Below, one piece after another: positions 36,813 to 46,530 of a stretch of DNA of 46,530 nt. The translations under genes were made by a program, and so were the position numbers. The DNA is taken from the NCBI GenBank assembly GCA_031286225.1, contig JAITUQ010000020.1, positions 1 to 46,530 on the forward strand, written 5' to 3'. Numbering within the stretch: the stretch's first letter is position 1; each line of letters begins with the position of its first letter. Under the pieces are notes generated by a model that saw nothing but the letters and a program-made list of their open reading frames with translations, was not told where the DNA came from and made no database searches. This DNA comes from Candidatus Methanorudis spinitermitis (GTDB lineage: Archaea > Methanobacteriota > Methanobacteria > Methanobacteriales > Methanobacteriaceae).

Positions 36813-37754
36813 ATGAGTGAGAATAAAAGCGTTGAAAATTATTATCAAGGAATTTATTTAACTGAAACGGTTTTAGGAAATCCAAATGGAGATTTTGTTG
36901 ATAATTCCCCAAGAAATATTGATGGAAAAGTTTTTACCACGGATAAGTGTATAAAGTATAATATAAGAAAATATATGCATGAAACAATAGAAAATATTGA
37001 TAAAAAAGAAAATGTTATATTTTTTTATCCTAGACTTACTAAAGAAGCAAATAAAGGAGAAGCTAGCTATCAAACTCGGGAAGATGTTTTTAATAATCTC
37101 TTTGATAAAAATTTTGAAGATATGATTAAAAATTCTCCAGATGTTAGAATGTTTGGAGGGACTTTTAGTTTTGAAGGTGGAGGCTCTGTTTATGGACCTA
37201 TTCAATTGACTTATGGTAAAGATTTGAATAATGCACAGATTCAAAGACTTCAAATTGGTGCTCCTTTTTCAAATAATTCAGGGGATCAAAAAACTATTGG
37301 TTCTGAAGCTGTTGTAGATGATGCTATAATAAGTTATGATATAACAATCAACCCTAACTCTCATCCAGAACTTTTAAAGGTTGAAGATTTAGATTTATTT
37401 AAAAAATCTTTATGGTTTGGAACTAATTTAAGAAAGTCCACAAGTAAAAAAACCGATTCTAAATTATTAATTCTTATTAAATTTAAAAATAATAAAGATA
37501 ATGTTATAGTGAATATTGGGGAATTAAAACAATTAATAAGTATTTCTAATAAAGATGAAAGAAATAATGGAGAAAAATTTATAAAGATTGATTCTACTAA
37601 ATTAAACAAAAAATTAGAAAAATACTCTAAATTCATAGAATCTATTGATATATATAGGGATGAAGATGATATTGAGATTGAATTTCCTAATTTTGAAGAG
37701 TCTGATAATGATATTAGTGTGAATTATTATGAACCTATTGAGCTATTAGGGTAA
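36813..37754 (+). CDS. cas7: Cascade backbone subunit Cas7 (Csh2)
   Basis: 313 aa RAMP protein that coats the crRNA in repeated copies. Signature ETVLGNPNGDFVDNSPRNID near the N terminus, the VRMFGGTFSFEGG segment, and YGPIQLTYG with IGAPFSNNSG are typical of Csh2. The start is ATG 36813 after GGAGAATGATTTT. The frame runs back to 36663 inside cas8b, but that extension is not protein-like. It is followed by cas5 after 5 bp. Confidence 0.94.
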   Translation: MSENKSVENYYQGIYLTETVLGNPNGDFVDNSPRNIDGKVFTTDKCIKYNIRKYMHETIENIDKKENVIFFYPRLTKEANKGEASYQTREDVFNNLFDKNFEDMIKNSPDVRMFGGTFSFEGGGSVYGPIQLTYGKDLNNAQIQRLQIGAPFSNNSGDQKTIGSEAVVDDAIISYDITINPNSHPELLKVEDLDLFKKSLWFGTNLRKSTSKKTDSKLLILIKFKNNKDNVIVNIGELKQLISISNKDERNNGEKFIKIDSTKLNKKLEKYSKFIESIDIYRDEDDIEIEFPNFEESDNDISVNYYEPIELLG

Positions 37755-37759
37755 TTAAA

Positions 37760-38608
37760 ATGAAATATTCAAATATTATAGAAATGGATATTTGGAGTAG
37801 CTTTGGTTGTTTTACTAAACCTTTTTCTAATACTGGAGGATTGTTAACTTATTTAATTCCTCCTAAAACATCTATAATTGGAATTATTGGAGCTATATTA
37901 GGATATGAATTCAATGATTTCAAACAAATTGATGAAAATAACCGGAAATATAAAATAGAAGAACTTTACGACATTAAAATAGCTATACAACCATTATTTG
38001 ATTTAAAAACAAAGAGAGTTACTTTTAATTATGGTTATGGAAATGAAAAAGGCTTAAAGAACATAAAACAGGATGTTTTAATTGAACCTTATTATAAATT
38101 ATATTTATCTTTTCCAGATTCTTTAGAAGATAAAGAAACTTTATTTTTAGAAAGAATAAAAAATAAATTTTCAATATATTCTTTATATATGGGGCGTAAT
38201 GAATTTTTACTTAATTATAAGTATCTACAGTCTTTGCCTTTTTCTAATCATATATTAAATATTAATAATCAAAAAGTATTTTTTAAGAATAAGCCAAGAA
38301 TTTATGGTTCACTCAATCGAAAAAATGTTAAAAAAACTAAATTATCTTCTGAAGAATGCTTAACTTCTGGTGAAATTTATAATCATAATAGACATCAAAA
38401 TATTCGTAATTTAAAAAGTTTTTATGAATATATAATTAAAGAATTTCCTATTAAAAGAAAAAATTTCACAGATTTTGTGTATTCGGATGTTTCATTTTAC
38501 TCTATTATTGAAAATGAGGATTGTTTCTTTTCTAAAATTGAACTTAAAGATGATTTCGATCTGGAATTAGTAAAAATTGGTGAAAACAAATGGATATCTA
38601 TGATTTAA
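37760..38608 (+). CDS. cas5: Cascade subunit Cas5 (type I-B)
   Basis: 282 aa RAMP protein expected to cap the 5' tag of the crRNA in the effector complex. The N terminus has the Cas5 pattern SSFGCFTKPFSNTGGLLTYL followed by PPKTSIIGIIGAILGY. A later MGRNEFLLNYKYLQSLPF also fits. It starts at ATG 37760 with AGGGTAATTAAA upstream. Its 3' end overlaps cas3 by 19 bp, indicating coupled translation. Confidence 0.93.
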   Translation: MKYSNIIEMDIWSSFGCFTKPFSNTGGLLTYLIPPKTSIIGIIGAILGYEFNDFKQIDENNRKYKIEELYDIKIAIQPLFDLKTKRVTFNYGYGNEKGLKNIKQDVLIEPYYKLYLSFPDSLEDKETLFLERIKNKFSIYSLYMGRNEFLLNYKYLQSLPFSNHILNINNQKVFFKNKPRIYGSLNRKNVKKTKLSSEECLTSGEIYNHNRHQNIRNLKSFYEYIIKEFPIKRKNFTDFVYSDVSFYSIIENEDCFFSKIELKDDFDLELVKIGENKWISMI

Positions 38609-41406
38609 GATATAATAATTTTAAATCTTCTTTCAAACTTTCAAATGATGATGAATTTAAAATTTATGCACATGAAAATGAATTGTTATTTGAACACATT
38701 GAAAAAACAAAAAAAACTTTTAATAAGATTTGTGACTTTAATCTTATTATTAAGTTTTATGAATATTTTCATGGTGAAAATGTTCTTAACACATCTTATG
38801 ATCAATTTTTAGATATTATTAATAAAATGATTGAATTCCATGATGTTGGAAAAATATCTTTTAACTTTCAAATTAATCGTTTAAATAAATATAATCATAA
38901 AATTCGTATTGAACAGCAAAATATTCTAAAAAAGCATAAATTATCTAATTATATTGATGCCATTGAAGCTAATCATTCAATCACAAGTTCAATGTTATTT
39001 TTTTCTTACTTACATGAAAATTATGATCTTGAAAACAATTCAATGCTAATAATTTTGGCATATATAATTTATGGTCATCATACTGGCATTAAAAATGTTT
39101 TAATAGAAGAAGGCTTTGCATATGACTTAAATAGTAGTCTTGAAAAAACTCTCAACTGGTTCTATGAATTCACAAATAATGATTTTTATCCTTTTTGCGA
39201 TTATCAAGATATTCAAGACCAGTTTATAGAGGAAGAACTGGACACAAATGAATTAGATTTAAATACTAAAATATCTTTTTTTTATTCTTATGTTTATTCA
39301 TTACTAATTTCTGCAGATGTTATTGCAAGTAGCTATTATAGTAAAAGTATTGATGAACTAAATTTAAATAACTGGAACAATAGATTAGATGAGGCTAAAA
39401 AATCAGAAATGTATTATATTTTTCATGAATTAGATATTAACAAAGATTTAAAAGAATTAACTAGTCTCAATAATCTCGATTTTAGTGATAGCATAAATGA
39501 TATTAATATTTTAAGAAGAAATATGCTACTTGAATCAAGCTTTAACTTAAACACGGCTTTAAACAATTTTCCTTCAAAAAAAGTGTTTTTCTTAAATATG
39601 CCTACTGGTGCTGGGAAAACTAATACTTCAATGAAATTAGCTTTGGAAATATTAAAAAATACTGATGTAGATAGAATCATATATTCAATGCCATTTATTA
39701 ATATTATAGAGCAAAATTATGATATTATACGAGATAATTTTGGATTAAATGAAGAAATTGGAGAAATTAGGGAGATATATTCTGCTTCAGAAAGTATTTT
39801 TCCAGATAGCTCAGATGAGTATAAATCTGAAGCTATAATAAAAGATGATTTTTTTGACTATCCTGTGATATGTACAACATTTGTATCTTTATTTAATACT
39901 ATAATTAAAAGTAAGAAAAAATACAAATATGCACTATCTCATTTAACAAATTCAGTTATAATATTAGATGAAATACAATCATTACCTTTTAAAAATTGGT
40001 CTAGTTTGTATTATTTGATAAATGAACTTTCCAAAAATTTTAATATTTATTTTATTATTATGAGTGCTACATTACCTGATTTTAACAGTTTGAAATTAAA
40101 TACAAACTCTAACATAACATATGATTCAATACACTTAATAAAAAATCCAGAAAAATATTTCAATCATCCTCTTTTCAAAAGGACTAAAATAATTTCTGAT
40201 GTGAAGGATCTTGATACTGAAGATCCGCATGATTTATTTTCATATTTTAATGAAATTATCAAAGATAATTTTGAAAAAGGATTTAATAAAGGTCTAATAG
40301 TCTTAAATACTATTAAAACTTCAAAACTCATTTTTGAATATGTTACTAAATTAGGAAACAAATGTGGGTTTAAGACAGAACTGTTAAATTCAACAATAAT
40401 TCCTTTAGAACGAAGAAAAATAATAGACAGAATTAATGAAATGGATTGTGAAAAATATATTTTGGTCAGTACACAAAGTATTGAAGCGGGGGTTGATGTT
40501 AGCTTTGATTTTGTTGTAAGGGATTTTACAGTATTAGATTCTATTGAACAAGTTAGAGGGCGATGCAACAGAAGTAGAGAATTGAATAAATATTTTAAAG
40601 ATGAAAATATAAAAGGTAATGTTTATATTACTAATATACAGCGAAAGGGACATTTTGAATATAGTTATATTTATACTAATGAAGAAATTGAAAATAGGAT
40701 AAATGAATCTATGAGTATTTTGAAAAATAAAATTAATTATGAATATAATGATATTTTAGAGTATTACAATAACATTTCTCAAAATATTAATAGTATGCAT
40801 GAGGATAAAAAAGATAATTTTGTTTTTAAAGATTTAGATAATATTAAACATTGGCAAATGTTACAATATTATGAAATTTCAAATAAAGAATATGGCATAA
40901 ATATAATTGATAAAAAAGAATCTAATTCTTTTTCATTTTTTGTTTCAACAAATATTGAAATAAACATAGAGGATAATTCTTTTGATATAAATAATATGAA
41001 AGAATTGTATGAAAAAAGCCCAAAAAAGTTTAATTTTTCTTATAATGAAATTAATTATCTAAAAGATTGTGCAAAAGAACATGGGATTAACTTAATTCAG
41101 AAAAACAAAGTTATTGGATCTAATTTAATTGAACTATATACTAAAATGTACAATGAAGCCAGTAAAGATTTTGTTACTAAAAAAATAATTCAAAAAGAGT
41201 TTTCTTCAATTTTATATAAATTCATTTTCCAAGTAGCTAATAATGACATTGAGGATATAATTTCATCAGAAGATTTAAAACAAGTTGGTTACTTTTTTGT
41301 GATTCCTAAAGATAAAGTAGGTAATAATGTTAATGATATATATTCTTTGGAATCAGGATTCAACTTTAATTTTGAACTTGAGGAACATGATTGGGAAGTA
41401 TGTTAA
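38590..41406 (+). CDS. cas3: CRISPR-associated helicase-nuclease Cas3
   Basis: 938 aa. The N-terminal HD nuclease has YAHENELLFEH, IEFHDVGKISF at about residues 84-90, IEANHSI and IIYGHHTGI. The SF2 helicase follows: Walker A MPTGAGKT (about 338-345), Walker B ILDEIQSL (DEIQ rather than DEVH/DEAH; about 458), motif III MSATLP (about 490), and motif VI EQVRGRCNR (about 650). It is recruited by target-bound Cascade to unwind and degrade DNA. No disruption is seen. Start ATG 38590 lies inside cas5, after GGTGAAAACAA. Confidence 0.96.
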   Translation: MDIYDLRYNNFKSSFKLSNDDEFKIYAHENELLFEHIEKTKKTFNKICDFNLIIKFYEYFHGENVLNTSYDQFLDIINKMIEFHDVGKISFNFQINRLNKYNHKIRIEQQNILKKHKLSNYIDAIEANHSITSSMLFFSYLHENYDLENNSMLIILAYIIYGHHTGIKNVLIEEGFAYDLNSSLEKTLNWFYEFTNNDFYPFCDYQDIQDQFIEEELDTNELDLNTKISFFYSYVYSLLISADVIASSYYSKSIDELNLNNWNNRLDEAKKSEMYYIFHELDINKDLKELTSLNNLDFSDSINDINILRRNMLLESSFNLNTALNNFPSKKVFFLNMPTGAGKTNTSMKLALEILKNTDVDRIIYSMPFINIIEQNYDIIRDNFGLNEEIGEIREIYSASESIFPDSSDEYKSEAIIKDDFFDYPVICTTFVSLFNTIIKSKKKYKYALSHLTNSVIILDEIQSLPFKNWSSLYYLINELSKNFNIYFIIMSATLPDFNSLKLNTNSNITYDSIHLIKNPEKYFNHPLFKRTKIISDVKDLDTEDPHDLFSYFNEIIKDNFEKGFNKGLIVLNTIKTSKLIFEYVTKLGNKCGFKTELLNSTIIPLERRKIIDRINEMDCEKYILVSTQSIEAGVDVSFDFVVRDFTVLDSIEQVRGRCNRSRELNKYFKDENIKGNVYITNIQRKGHFEYSYIYTNEEIENRINESMSILKNKINYEYNDILEYYNNISQNINSMHEDKKDNFVFKDLDNIKHWQMLQYYEISNKEYGINIIDKKESNSFSFFVSTNIEINIEDNSFDINNMKELYEKSPKKFNFSYNEINYLKDCAKEHGINLIQKNKVIGSNLIELYTKMYNEASKDFVTKKIIQKEFSSILYKFIFQVANNDIEDIISSEDLKQVGYFFVIPKDKVGNNVNDIYSLESGFNFNFELEEHDWEVC

Positions 41407-41410
41407 ATTT

Positions 41411-41911
41411 ATGGGTAGTTTCAAAATTTCAGGTCAGCAAGTAGGTTATTATTTTATATGTAAAGCAAAGCTATGGCTAGCTGCACACAAAATAAACATG
41501 GAATTAGAGTCAGATGCTGTGTTAATAGGAAAACAACTTCATGAAAATACTTACAAAAGAGAAAAAGAATTTTTAATAGACAACTTAGTAAATGTAGACT
41601 TTATTAAAAAAAGAAAAAGCATAGAAATCCATGAGGTTAAGAAGACCCCTAAAATGGAAAAGTCTCATGAATATCAGCTATTGTATTATATGTACTATTT
41701 AAAGAATGAAAAAGACATTGATAGTATAATTGGCTACATTGATTATCCTAAAATTAGAAAAAAAGTTAAATTTGAATTAACTCCTGAAAAAGAGGAAGAA
41801 ATTAAGGATATCATTCAAGAAATAAATGAAATTATAAATTCAGATATTCCTAAACCTAAAAAACTAAAAATTTGTAGAAAATGTGCTTATTTTGAACTAT
41901 GTTGGGTATAA
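41411..41911 (+). CDS. cas4: CRISPR-associated exonuclease Cas4
   Basis: 166 aa, RecB-type nuclease with a [4Fe-4S] cluster that trims pre-spacers and sets PAM and orientation during adaptation. One Cys near the N terminus (YYFICKAKLWLAAH) and three at the C terminus (KICRKCAYFELCWV) form the cluster. Catalytic motifs are GKQLHENTY, SIEIHEVKKTPK (Glu and Lys) and the QxxxY in HEYQLLYYMYYL. Start ATG 41411, 4 bp after the cas3 stop. The frame extends to 41327 within cas3, which I do not use. Confidence 0.93.
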   Translation: MGSFKISGQQVGYYFICKAKLWLAAHKINMELESDAVLIGKQLHENTYKREKEFLIDNLVNVDFIKKRKSIEIHEVKKTPKMEKSHEYQLLYYMYYLKNEKDIDSIIGYIDYPKIRKKVKFELTPEKEEEIKDIIQEINEIINSDIPKPKKLKICRKCAYFELCWV

Positions 41912-41920
41912 GGTGTTATA

Positions 41921-42889
41921 ATGCCAAAAAAGAATTATTATCTTCTTTCTGATGGAATATTAAAAAGAAAAGAAAATACTATTTATTTTGTTAATGAAAA
42001 AGGTAAAAAACCAATTCCTATTAATAAAATATATTCTATTTATGCATATGGTCAGATAACAATATCTTCTCAAGTAATAAGTCTTTTTGCTAAATCTGGA
42101 ATTCCTATTCATTTTTTTAATTATTATGGCTTTTACAATGGGAGTTTTTATCCACGAAAAACACTTTTATCAGGAGACTTAGTAGTTAAACAGGCTGAAA
42201 ACTATTTAAATAATGTAAAAAGAATTGAATTAGCTAAGCTATTTGTTGAAGGATCTGCAAAAAATATAATGAAAGTTTTAGCTTATTATAAAATAGAAAA
42301 TTCTATAAACGAAACCTTAAGTAATTTAAGTTCATGTAAATTAATAACTGAAATTATGAATGTTGAAGGAAGAATTAGAGCTGAATATTATGAAAAATTC
42401 GATGAAATACTTCCAGAAGAATTTAAAATGGAAGGTAGGAGTAGACAACCTCCTAAAAACATGATTAATTCATTAATAAGTTTTGGAAATTCTATGATGT
42501 ATTCAACGACATTAACTGAGATTTATAATACTCAATTAAATCCAACAATTTCTTTCCTTCATGAGCCTTCTGAGAGAAGATTTTCTCTATCCTTAGATTT
42601 AAGTGAAATCTTCAAACCTATTTTTGTAGATAGGTTGATTTTTTATTTAGTGAATAAAAATATGATATCTAAAGAAGATTTTGATCAAGATTTAAATTGT
42701 TGTCTTTTAAATGATAAAGGAAGAACAAAATTTGTTCAGGAATACAATAAAAGACTTGAAAAAACTATAAAGCATCGTGATTTAAATAAAAAAGTTTCTT
42801 ATAGAAGATTAATAAGACTAGAATCTTATAAGCTAGTCAAACACATATTAGGAACAAAAAAATATAATCCCTTTGTAATATGGTGGTAA
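41921..42889 (+). CDS. cas1: CRISPR integrase Cas1
   Basis: 322 aa, metal-dependent integrase of spacer acquisition. It begins [20 protein letters not shown]. Catalytic Glu lies in [15 protein letters not shown], His in [18 protein letters not shown], and the following acidic residues in [16 protein letters not shown]. It ends YNPFVIWW, the usual type I-B end, so it is complete. Start ATG follows AAGGTGTTATA. The gene that normally follows, cas2, is missing: a partial CRISPR repeat starts 1 nt after the stop. Confidence 0.96.
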   Translation: MPKKNYYLLSDGILKRKENTIYFVNEKGKKPIPINKIYSIYAYGQITISSQVISLFAKSGIPIHFFNYYGFYNGSFYPRKTLLSGDLVVKQAENYLNNVKRIELAKLFVEGSAKNIMKVLAYYKIENSINETLSNLSSCKLITEIMNVEGRIRAEYYEKFDEILPEEFKMEGRSRQPPKNMINSLISFGNSMMYSTTLTEIYNTQLNPTISFLHEPSERRFSLSLDLSEIFKPIFVDRLIFYLVNKNMISKEDFDQDLNCCLLNDKGRTKFVQEYNKRLEKTIKHRDLNKKVSYRRLIRLESYKLVKHILGTKKYNPFVIWW

Positions 42890-42890
42890 C

Positions 42891-42912
42891 ATATAATAGC
42901 CTGATTTTAAAC
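42891..42912. repeat. Truncated CRISPR repeat abutting cas1
   Basis: Of 22 positions aligned to the 3' part of the array repeat, 16 match, including the last 12 (CTGATTTTAAAC). It is followed by a 33-bp spacer-sized interval and then the first full repeat at 42946. It therefore reads as the broken terminal repeat of the array. Confidence 0.75.
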
Positions 42913-42945
42913 CTTATTTAAAATTAGTTAAGTCATGTCAACATG

Positions 42946-45900
42946 ATTTCAATTCCATATTGGTCTGATTTTAAACTCCAAGAACAATGTTATATAGAAT
43001 GTTGCATTGCACATTTCAATTCCATATTTGTCTGATTTTAAATTGAAGAGTATTAGTGAATTATTAGGGTGGAAATATCATTTCAATTCCATATTGGCCT
43101 GATTTTAAACACAACAAAAAATGGAAGCATAACAGCGAATACTACAAATTTCAATTACATATTGGTCTGATTTTAAACTTTGTTTTTTAATGGTGTTAGC
43201 AGCTAAAAAAAGACATTTCAATTCCATATTGGTCTGATTTTAAACCTCAGCACCTTCTATAGCAGAAGGCATATTAGCAAATTTCAATTCCATATTGGTC
43301 TGATTTTAAACTTTGCACATTCTTTCCAATCATCATGAATTAACTTATTTCAATTCCATATTGGTCTGATTTTAAACCAGCTGATAAATTAAACTGGATA
43401 TTTGCTTGTATATTTCAATTACATATTGGTCTGATTTTAAACATATCCTTATGTATGTGTACATTGCTTTGAAAATTTCAATTCCATATTGGTCTGATTT
43501 TAAACTGTATTTTCAGCTAATTGTATGGAACTCCAAGATGAATTTCAATTCCATATTGGTCTGATTTTAAACTGAGCCTGAAGATACTTTTGAACACTAT
43601 GATTTAACATTTCATTTCCATATTGGTCTGATTTTAAACCTTGGTAATATTTGTTTAAGTTTATTTTCAGCTATATTTCAATTCCATATTGGTCTGATTT
43701 TAAACCATTCTAACACAACCCTAAAATTACTATTTTCACTATTTCAATTCCATATTGGTCTGATTTTAAACAGCCAGGGGATGAAATAGAATGGATAGCT
43801 TTAACTAATTTCAATTCCATATTGGTCTGATTTTAAACTCTCCAGTTTCAGGGTCAATACTAAGTGAATCATGAATTTCAATTCCATATTGGTCTGATTT
43901 TAAACCAGACGGGTGTGAGTCTGTATGATTAATGTGTGTAAATTTCAATTCCATATTGGTCTGATTTTAAACAATTCTTCATACCATATTCTCTGCTCTT
44001 CTTTTTCAATTTCAATTCCATATTGGTCTGATTTTAAACTATCTGATTATTATTCTTGAAGGTGATTCTAGAAGTATTTCAATTCCATATTGGTCTGATT
44101 TTAAACATTATGAAGCACAATAATCTAGTATTCATTGTAGATTTCAATTCCATATTGGTCTGATTTTAAACTATTTTTAACAATTTCAAGCTGGGATGGA
44201 AAAACTAATTTCAATTCCATATTGGTCTGATTTTAAACTAGTTGATTATTTTGAAAATATTATATATCCTTTTTTATTTCAATTCCATATTGGTCTGATT
44301 TTAAACGTGGAAAATGAGATAGTATTGAAGATAGATGATAAATTTCAATTCCATATTGGTCTGATTTTAAACTTTCATCGTCAGTTTTCTCATGAAAAAT
44401 AGTGATCAAATTTCAATTCCATATTGGTCTGATTTTAAACTGGAATGTTAATTTTAATAGCTACAGGTGCTTTTTTATTTCAATTCCATATTGGTCTGAT
44501 TTTAAACTCATGATAAAAAATATGTTTTACATGAAGTTGTTGATTTCAATTCCATATTGGTCTGATTTTAAACACATATTCTTCATCAGTAATTTCAACT
44601 AATACCTCATTTCAATTCCATATTGGTCTGATTTTAAACCTGCCCATCAATGAGATATTAAAGACCATGAAGGATTTCAATTCCATATTGGTCTGATTTT
44701 AAACTGGGATTACAAAATTCATCTTTGACTACTCTTAACTTAATTTCAATTCCATATTGGTCTGATTTTAAACGAGGTGGACTAATGAACTCCCAAACTG
44801 CTTTTAATTTATTTCAATTCCATATTGGTCTGATTTTAAACTCGTTTCAACGATATATTTAGAGAATTAACTAATTCATTTCAATTCCATATTGGTCTGA
44901 TTTTAAACGGAAATCCACTTTTGCCAGTGAATACTGTAAAGAAAGATTTCAATTCCATATTGGTCTGATTTTAAACCAATAAAAAAGGACTGTTATGTGG
45001 TATAGAAAATGTATTTCAATTCCATATTGGTCTGATTTTAAACATATTGCTTTGATTGTTCCGTATTCTTGTAAGTCTATTTCAATTCCATATTGGTCTG
45101 ATTTTAAACGAAGAAGATGAAGAATTATACTTACAATTAACTGAATTTCAATTCCATATTGGTCTGATTTTAAACTAGTATACAAGAACACAACAAATTG
45201 TGTTCAAAAAAAGATTTCAATTCCATATTGGTCTGATTTTAAACTAAAGGTTTATAAAATTCTTAAGGGTGTGGAGTGTAAATTTCAATTCCATATTGGT
45301 CTGATTTTAAACATAAATTATTCTTGTTCAATATTAACTGTCGAAAGTTATTTCAATTCCATATTGGTCTGATTTTAAACACCCATTTTTTAGCTATTTT
45401 ATGCCATCTAACTCCATTTCAATTCCATATTGGTCTGATTTTAAACTTGAAAACATCTTGAATAATTTCTTCTTTTAAATCATTTCAATTCCATATTGGT
45501 CTGATTTTAAACCCAATCTATGGCTAAGAACCTATTCATCTTTGGTAAATTTCAATTCCATATTGGTCTGATTTTAAACTCGTCTTCATCTAATACACAT
45601 AACAATGTTTTCTCATTTCAATTCCATATTGGTCTGATTTTAAACTAGATTTTACTGACTTTATTGGCAATGACTTTTAATTTCAATTCCATATTGGTCT
45701 GATTTTAAACCACACCAGCACAAACTGTGAAACCTTTATATTGTGTATTTCAATTCCATATTGGTCTGATTTTAAACCCACTTAAAATCGCAGAAGTATT
45801 GAATATAAAGCAATTTCAATTCCATATTGGTCTGATTTTAAACACTATGTGTTATAGTCCTGAATCACAGATTAAAATATTTCAATTCCATATTGGTCTG

Positions 45901-46530
45901 ATTTTAAACCAGACTTATCCAAGTGGGATGCAAATAATTAAAAAATTTCAATTCCATATTGGTCTGATTTTAAACCTTCAAAATCTGACATTTTGTTTGG
46001 CGTTTCTTCTGCATTTCAATTCCATATTGGTCTGATTTTAAACTTTTCTAGGTTTGTTAATCGTAGATGGTGCAGGAATATTTCAATTCCATATTGGTCT
46101 GATTTTAAACTTGTGGAGCTAATAATTGTCTTTTATGGAATCCTAAATTTCAATTCCATATTGGTCTGATTTTAAACTATTCGTGATGTGAAGTTTTATA
46201 CTCGAGCATTAACATTTCAATTCCATATTGGTCTGATTTTAAACACTTTTTTATCTAATGTTGAGGGTAGACAAGTGTTATTTCAATTCCATATTGGTCT
46301 GATTTTAAACACAGATATAATTACATTAAACAATTTTTAATATGATTTCAATTCCATATTGGTCTGATTTTAAACATGATGTAGACATATTCGACATTCT
46401 ACCATCTGCCGAATTTCAATTCCATATTGGTCTGATTTTAAACCTCATATTTATCAACTTCAAGTCATGACTTTTTGTAAATTTCAATTCCATATTGGTC
46501 TGATTTTAAACATGGTTTGATGATACTGAT
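42946..46530 (-). CRISPR. Type I-B CRISPR array, at least 54 repeats, continuing past the window
   Basis: I count 54 full 31-bp repeats from 42946-42976 to 46481-46511, spaced 63-69 bp, with 32-38 bp unique spacers; the last spacer runs off the edge. On the + strand the repeat begins ATTTCAATTCC, continues ATATTGGT and ends CTGATTTTAAAC. Read on the minus strand it ends ATTGAAAT, the canonical type I-B crRNA 5' tag, so transcription runs right to left. All repeat variants I found are in the first 11 repeats: two changes in the repeat at 43013, one each at 43080, 43148, 43412 and 43609. No leader-like sequence lies between cas1 and the array. Confidence 0.98.

Noticed and set aside
41327..41410. 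Upstream extension of the cas4 frame into cas3
   Set aside because: It overlaps real Cas3 coding sequence, and the family N terminus begins at ATG 41411.
44196..46035. Open frames inside the array repeating FQFHIGLILN or SIPYWSDFK
   Set aside because: They are translations of the CRISPR repeat with random spacers, not genes.
42946..46530. Self-targeting spacers against this window
   Set aside because: Reading by eye I found no spacer matching the rest of the window; a computed search of the full genome would be needed to decide.

Overview
The window is very AT-rich archaeal DNA from a methanogen of the order Methanobacteriales, most like Methanobrevibacter. The evidence is mch (methanogenesis), the methanogen families DUF1890 and DUF1894, an archaeal-type MetE core protein, ArfB (F420/riboflavin pathway), archaeal ribosomal and RNA polymerase genes (L37Ae, L37e, RpoP, Pcc1, Brix, prefoldin, Sm-like), pseudomurein-binding proteins, and Shine-Dalgarno sites of the GGTGAT/GAGGTG type, often followed by TTG or GTG starts. 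The species cannot be fixed from sequence alone.

Positions 1-28,620 are ordinary chromosome. They hold prs; hypA-hypB (hydrogenase nickel insertion) with a DUF354 gene; tRNA-Ala(GGC); a membrane protein followed by DUF1890-DUF1894; metE, thyA and mch, which draw on or serve one-carbon metabolism; a two-repeat, PH-like, SHOCT protein; a YjbQ protein facing pheT; a HEAT-repeat alkylation-repair-like protein; a DUF368 lipid-carrier transporter; and feoA-feoB plus a zinc-ribbon gene for iron uptake, with two putative DtxR-type operators flanking the feoA TATA box. Next comes a minus-strand information-processing cluster in transcription order Sm-like, L37e, L37Ae, rpoP, Brix, pcc1, prefoldin beta, DUF3194. 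A PUA protein and arfB close the core. Two genes missed by simple ORF calling lie here: rpoP (43 aa, TTG start) and pcc1 (92 aa, apparently an ATT start). At least eleven intergenic gaps contain local tandem duplications with unit lengths of about 44-75 bp.

Positions 28,750-34,700 are decayed accessory DNA that looks like an old provirus. It contains a broken tyrosine recombinase, a LamG-like tail fragment, a small holin-like membrane protein, and two related pseudomurein-binding genes. One of these is interrupted by a 182-bp MITE-like element with a 12-bp target duplication; the other is frameshifted at a run of eight A.

Positions 33,200-46,530 are a type I-B CRISPR-Cas locus: divergent cas6, then cas8b-cas7-cas5-cas3-cas4-cas1, then an array of at least 54 full repeats running off the right edge. 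cas2 is absent, and a partial repeat begins 1 nt after the cas1 stop codon. Repeat orientation and the clustering of variant repeats near cas1 say that the leader lies beyond the right edge, and that the array is transcribed leftward towards the cas genes.
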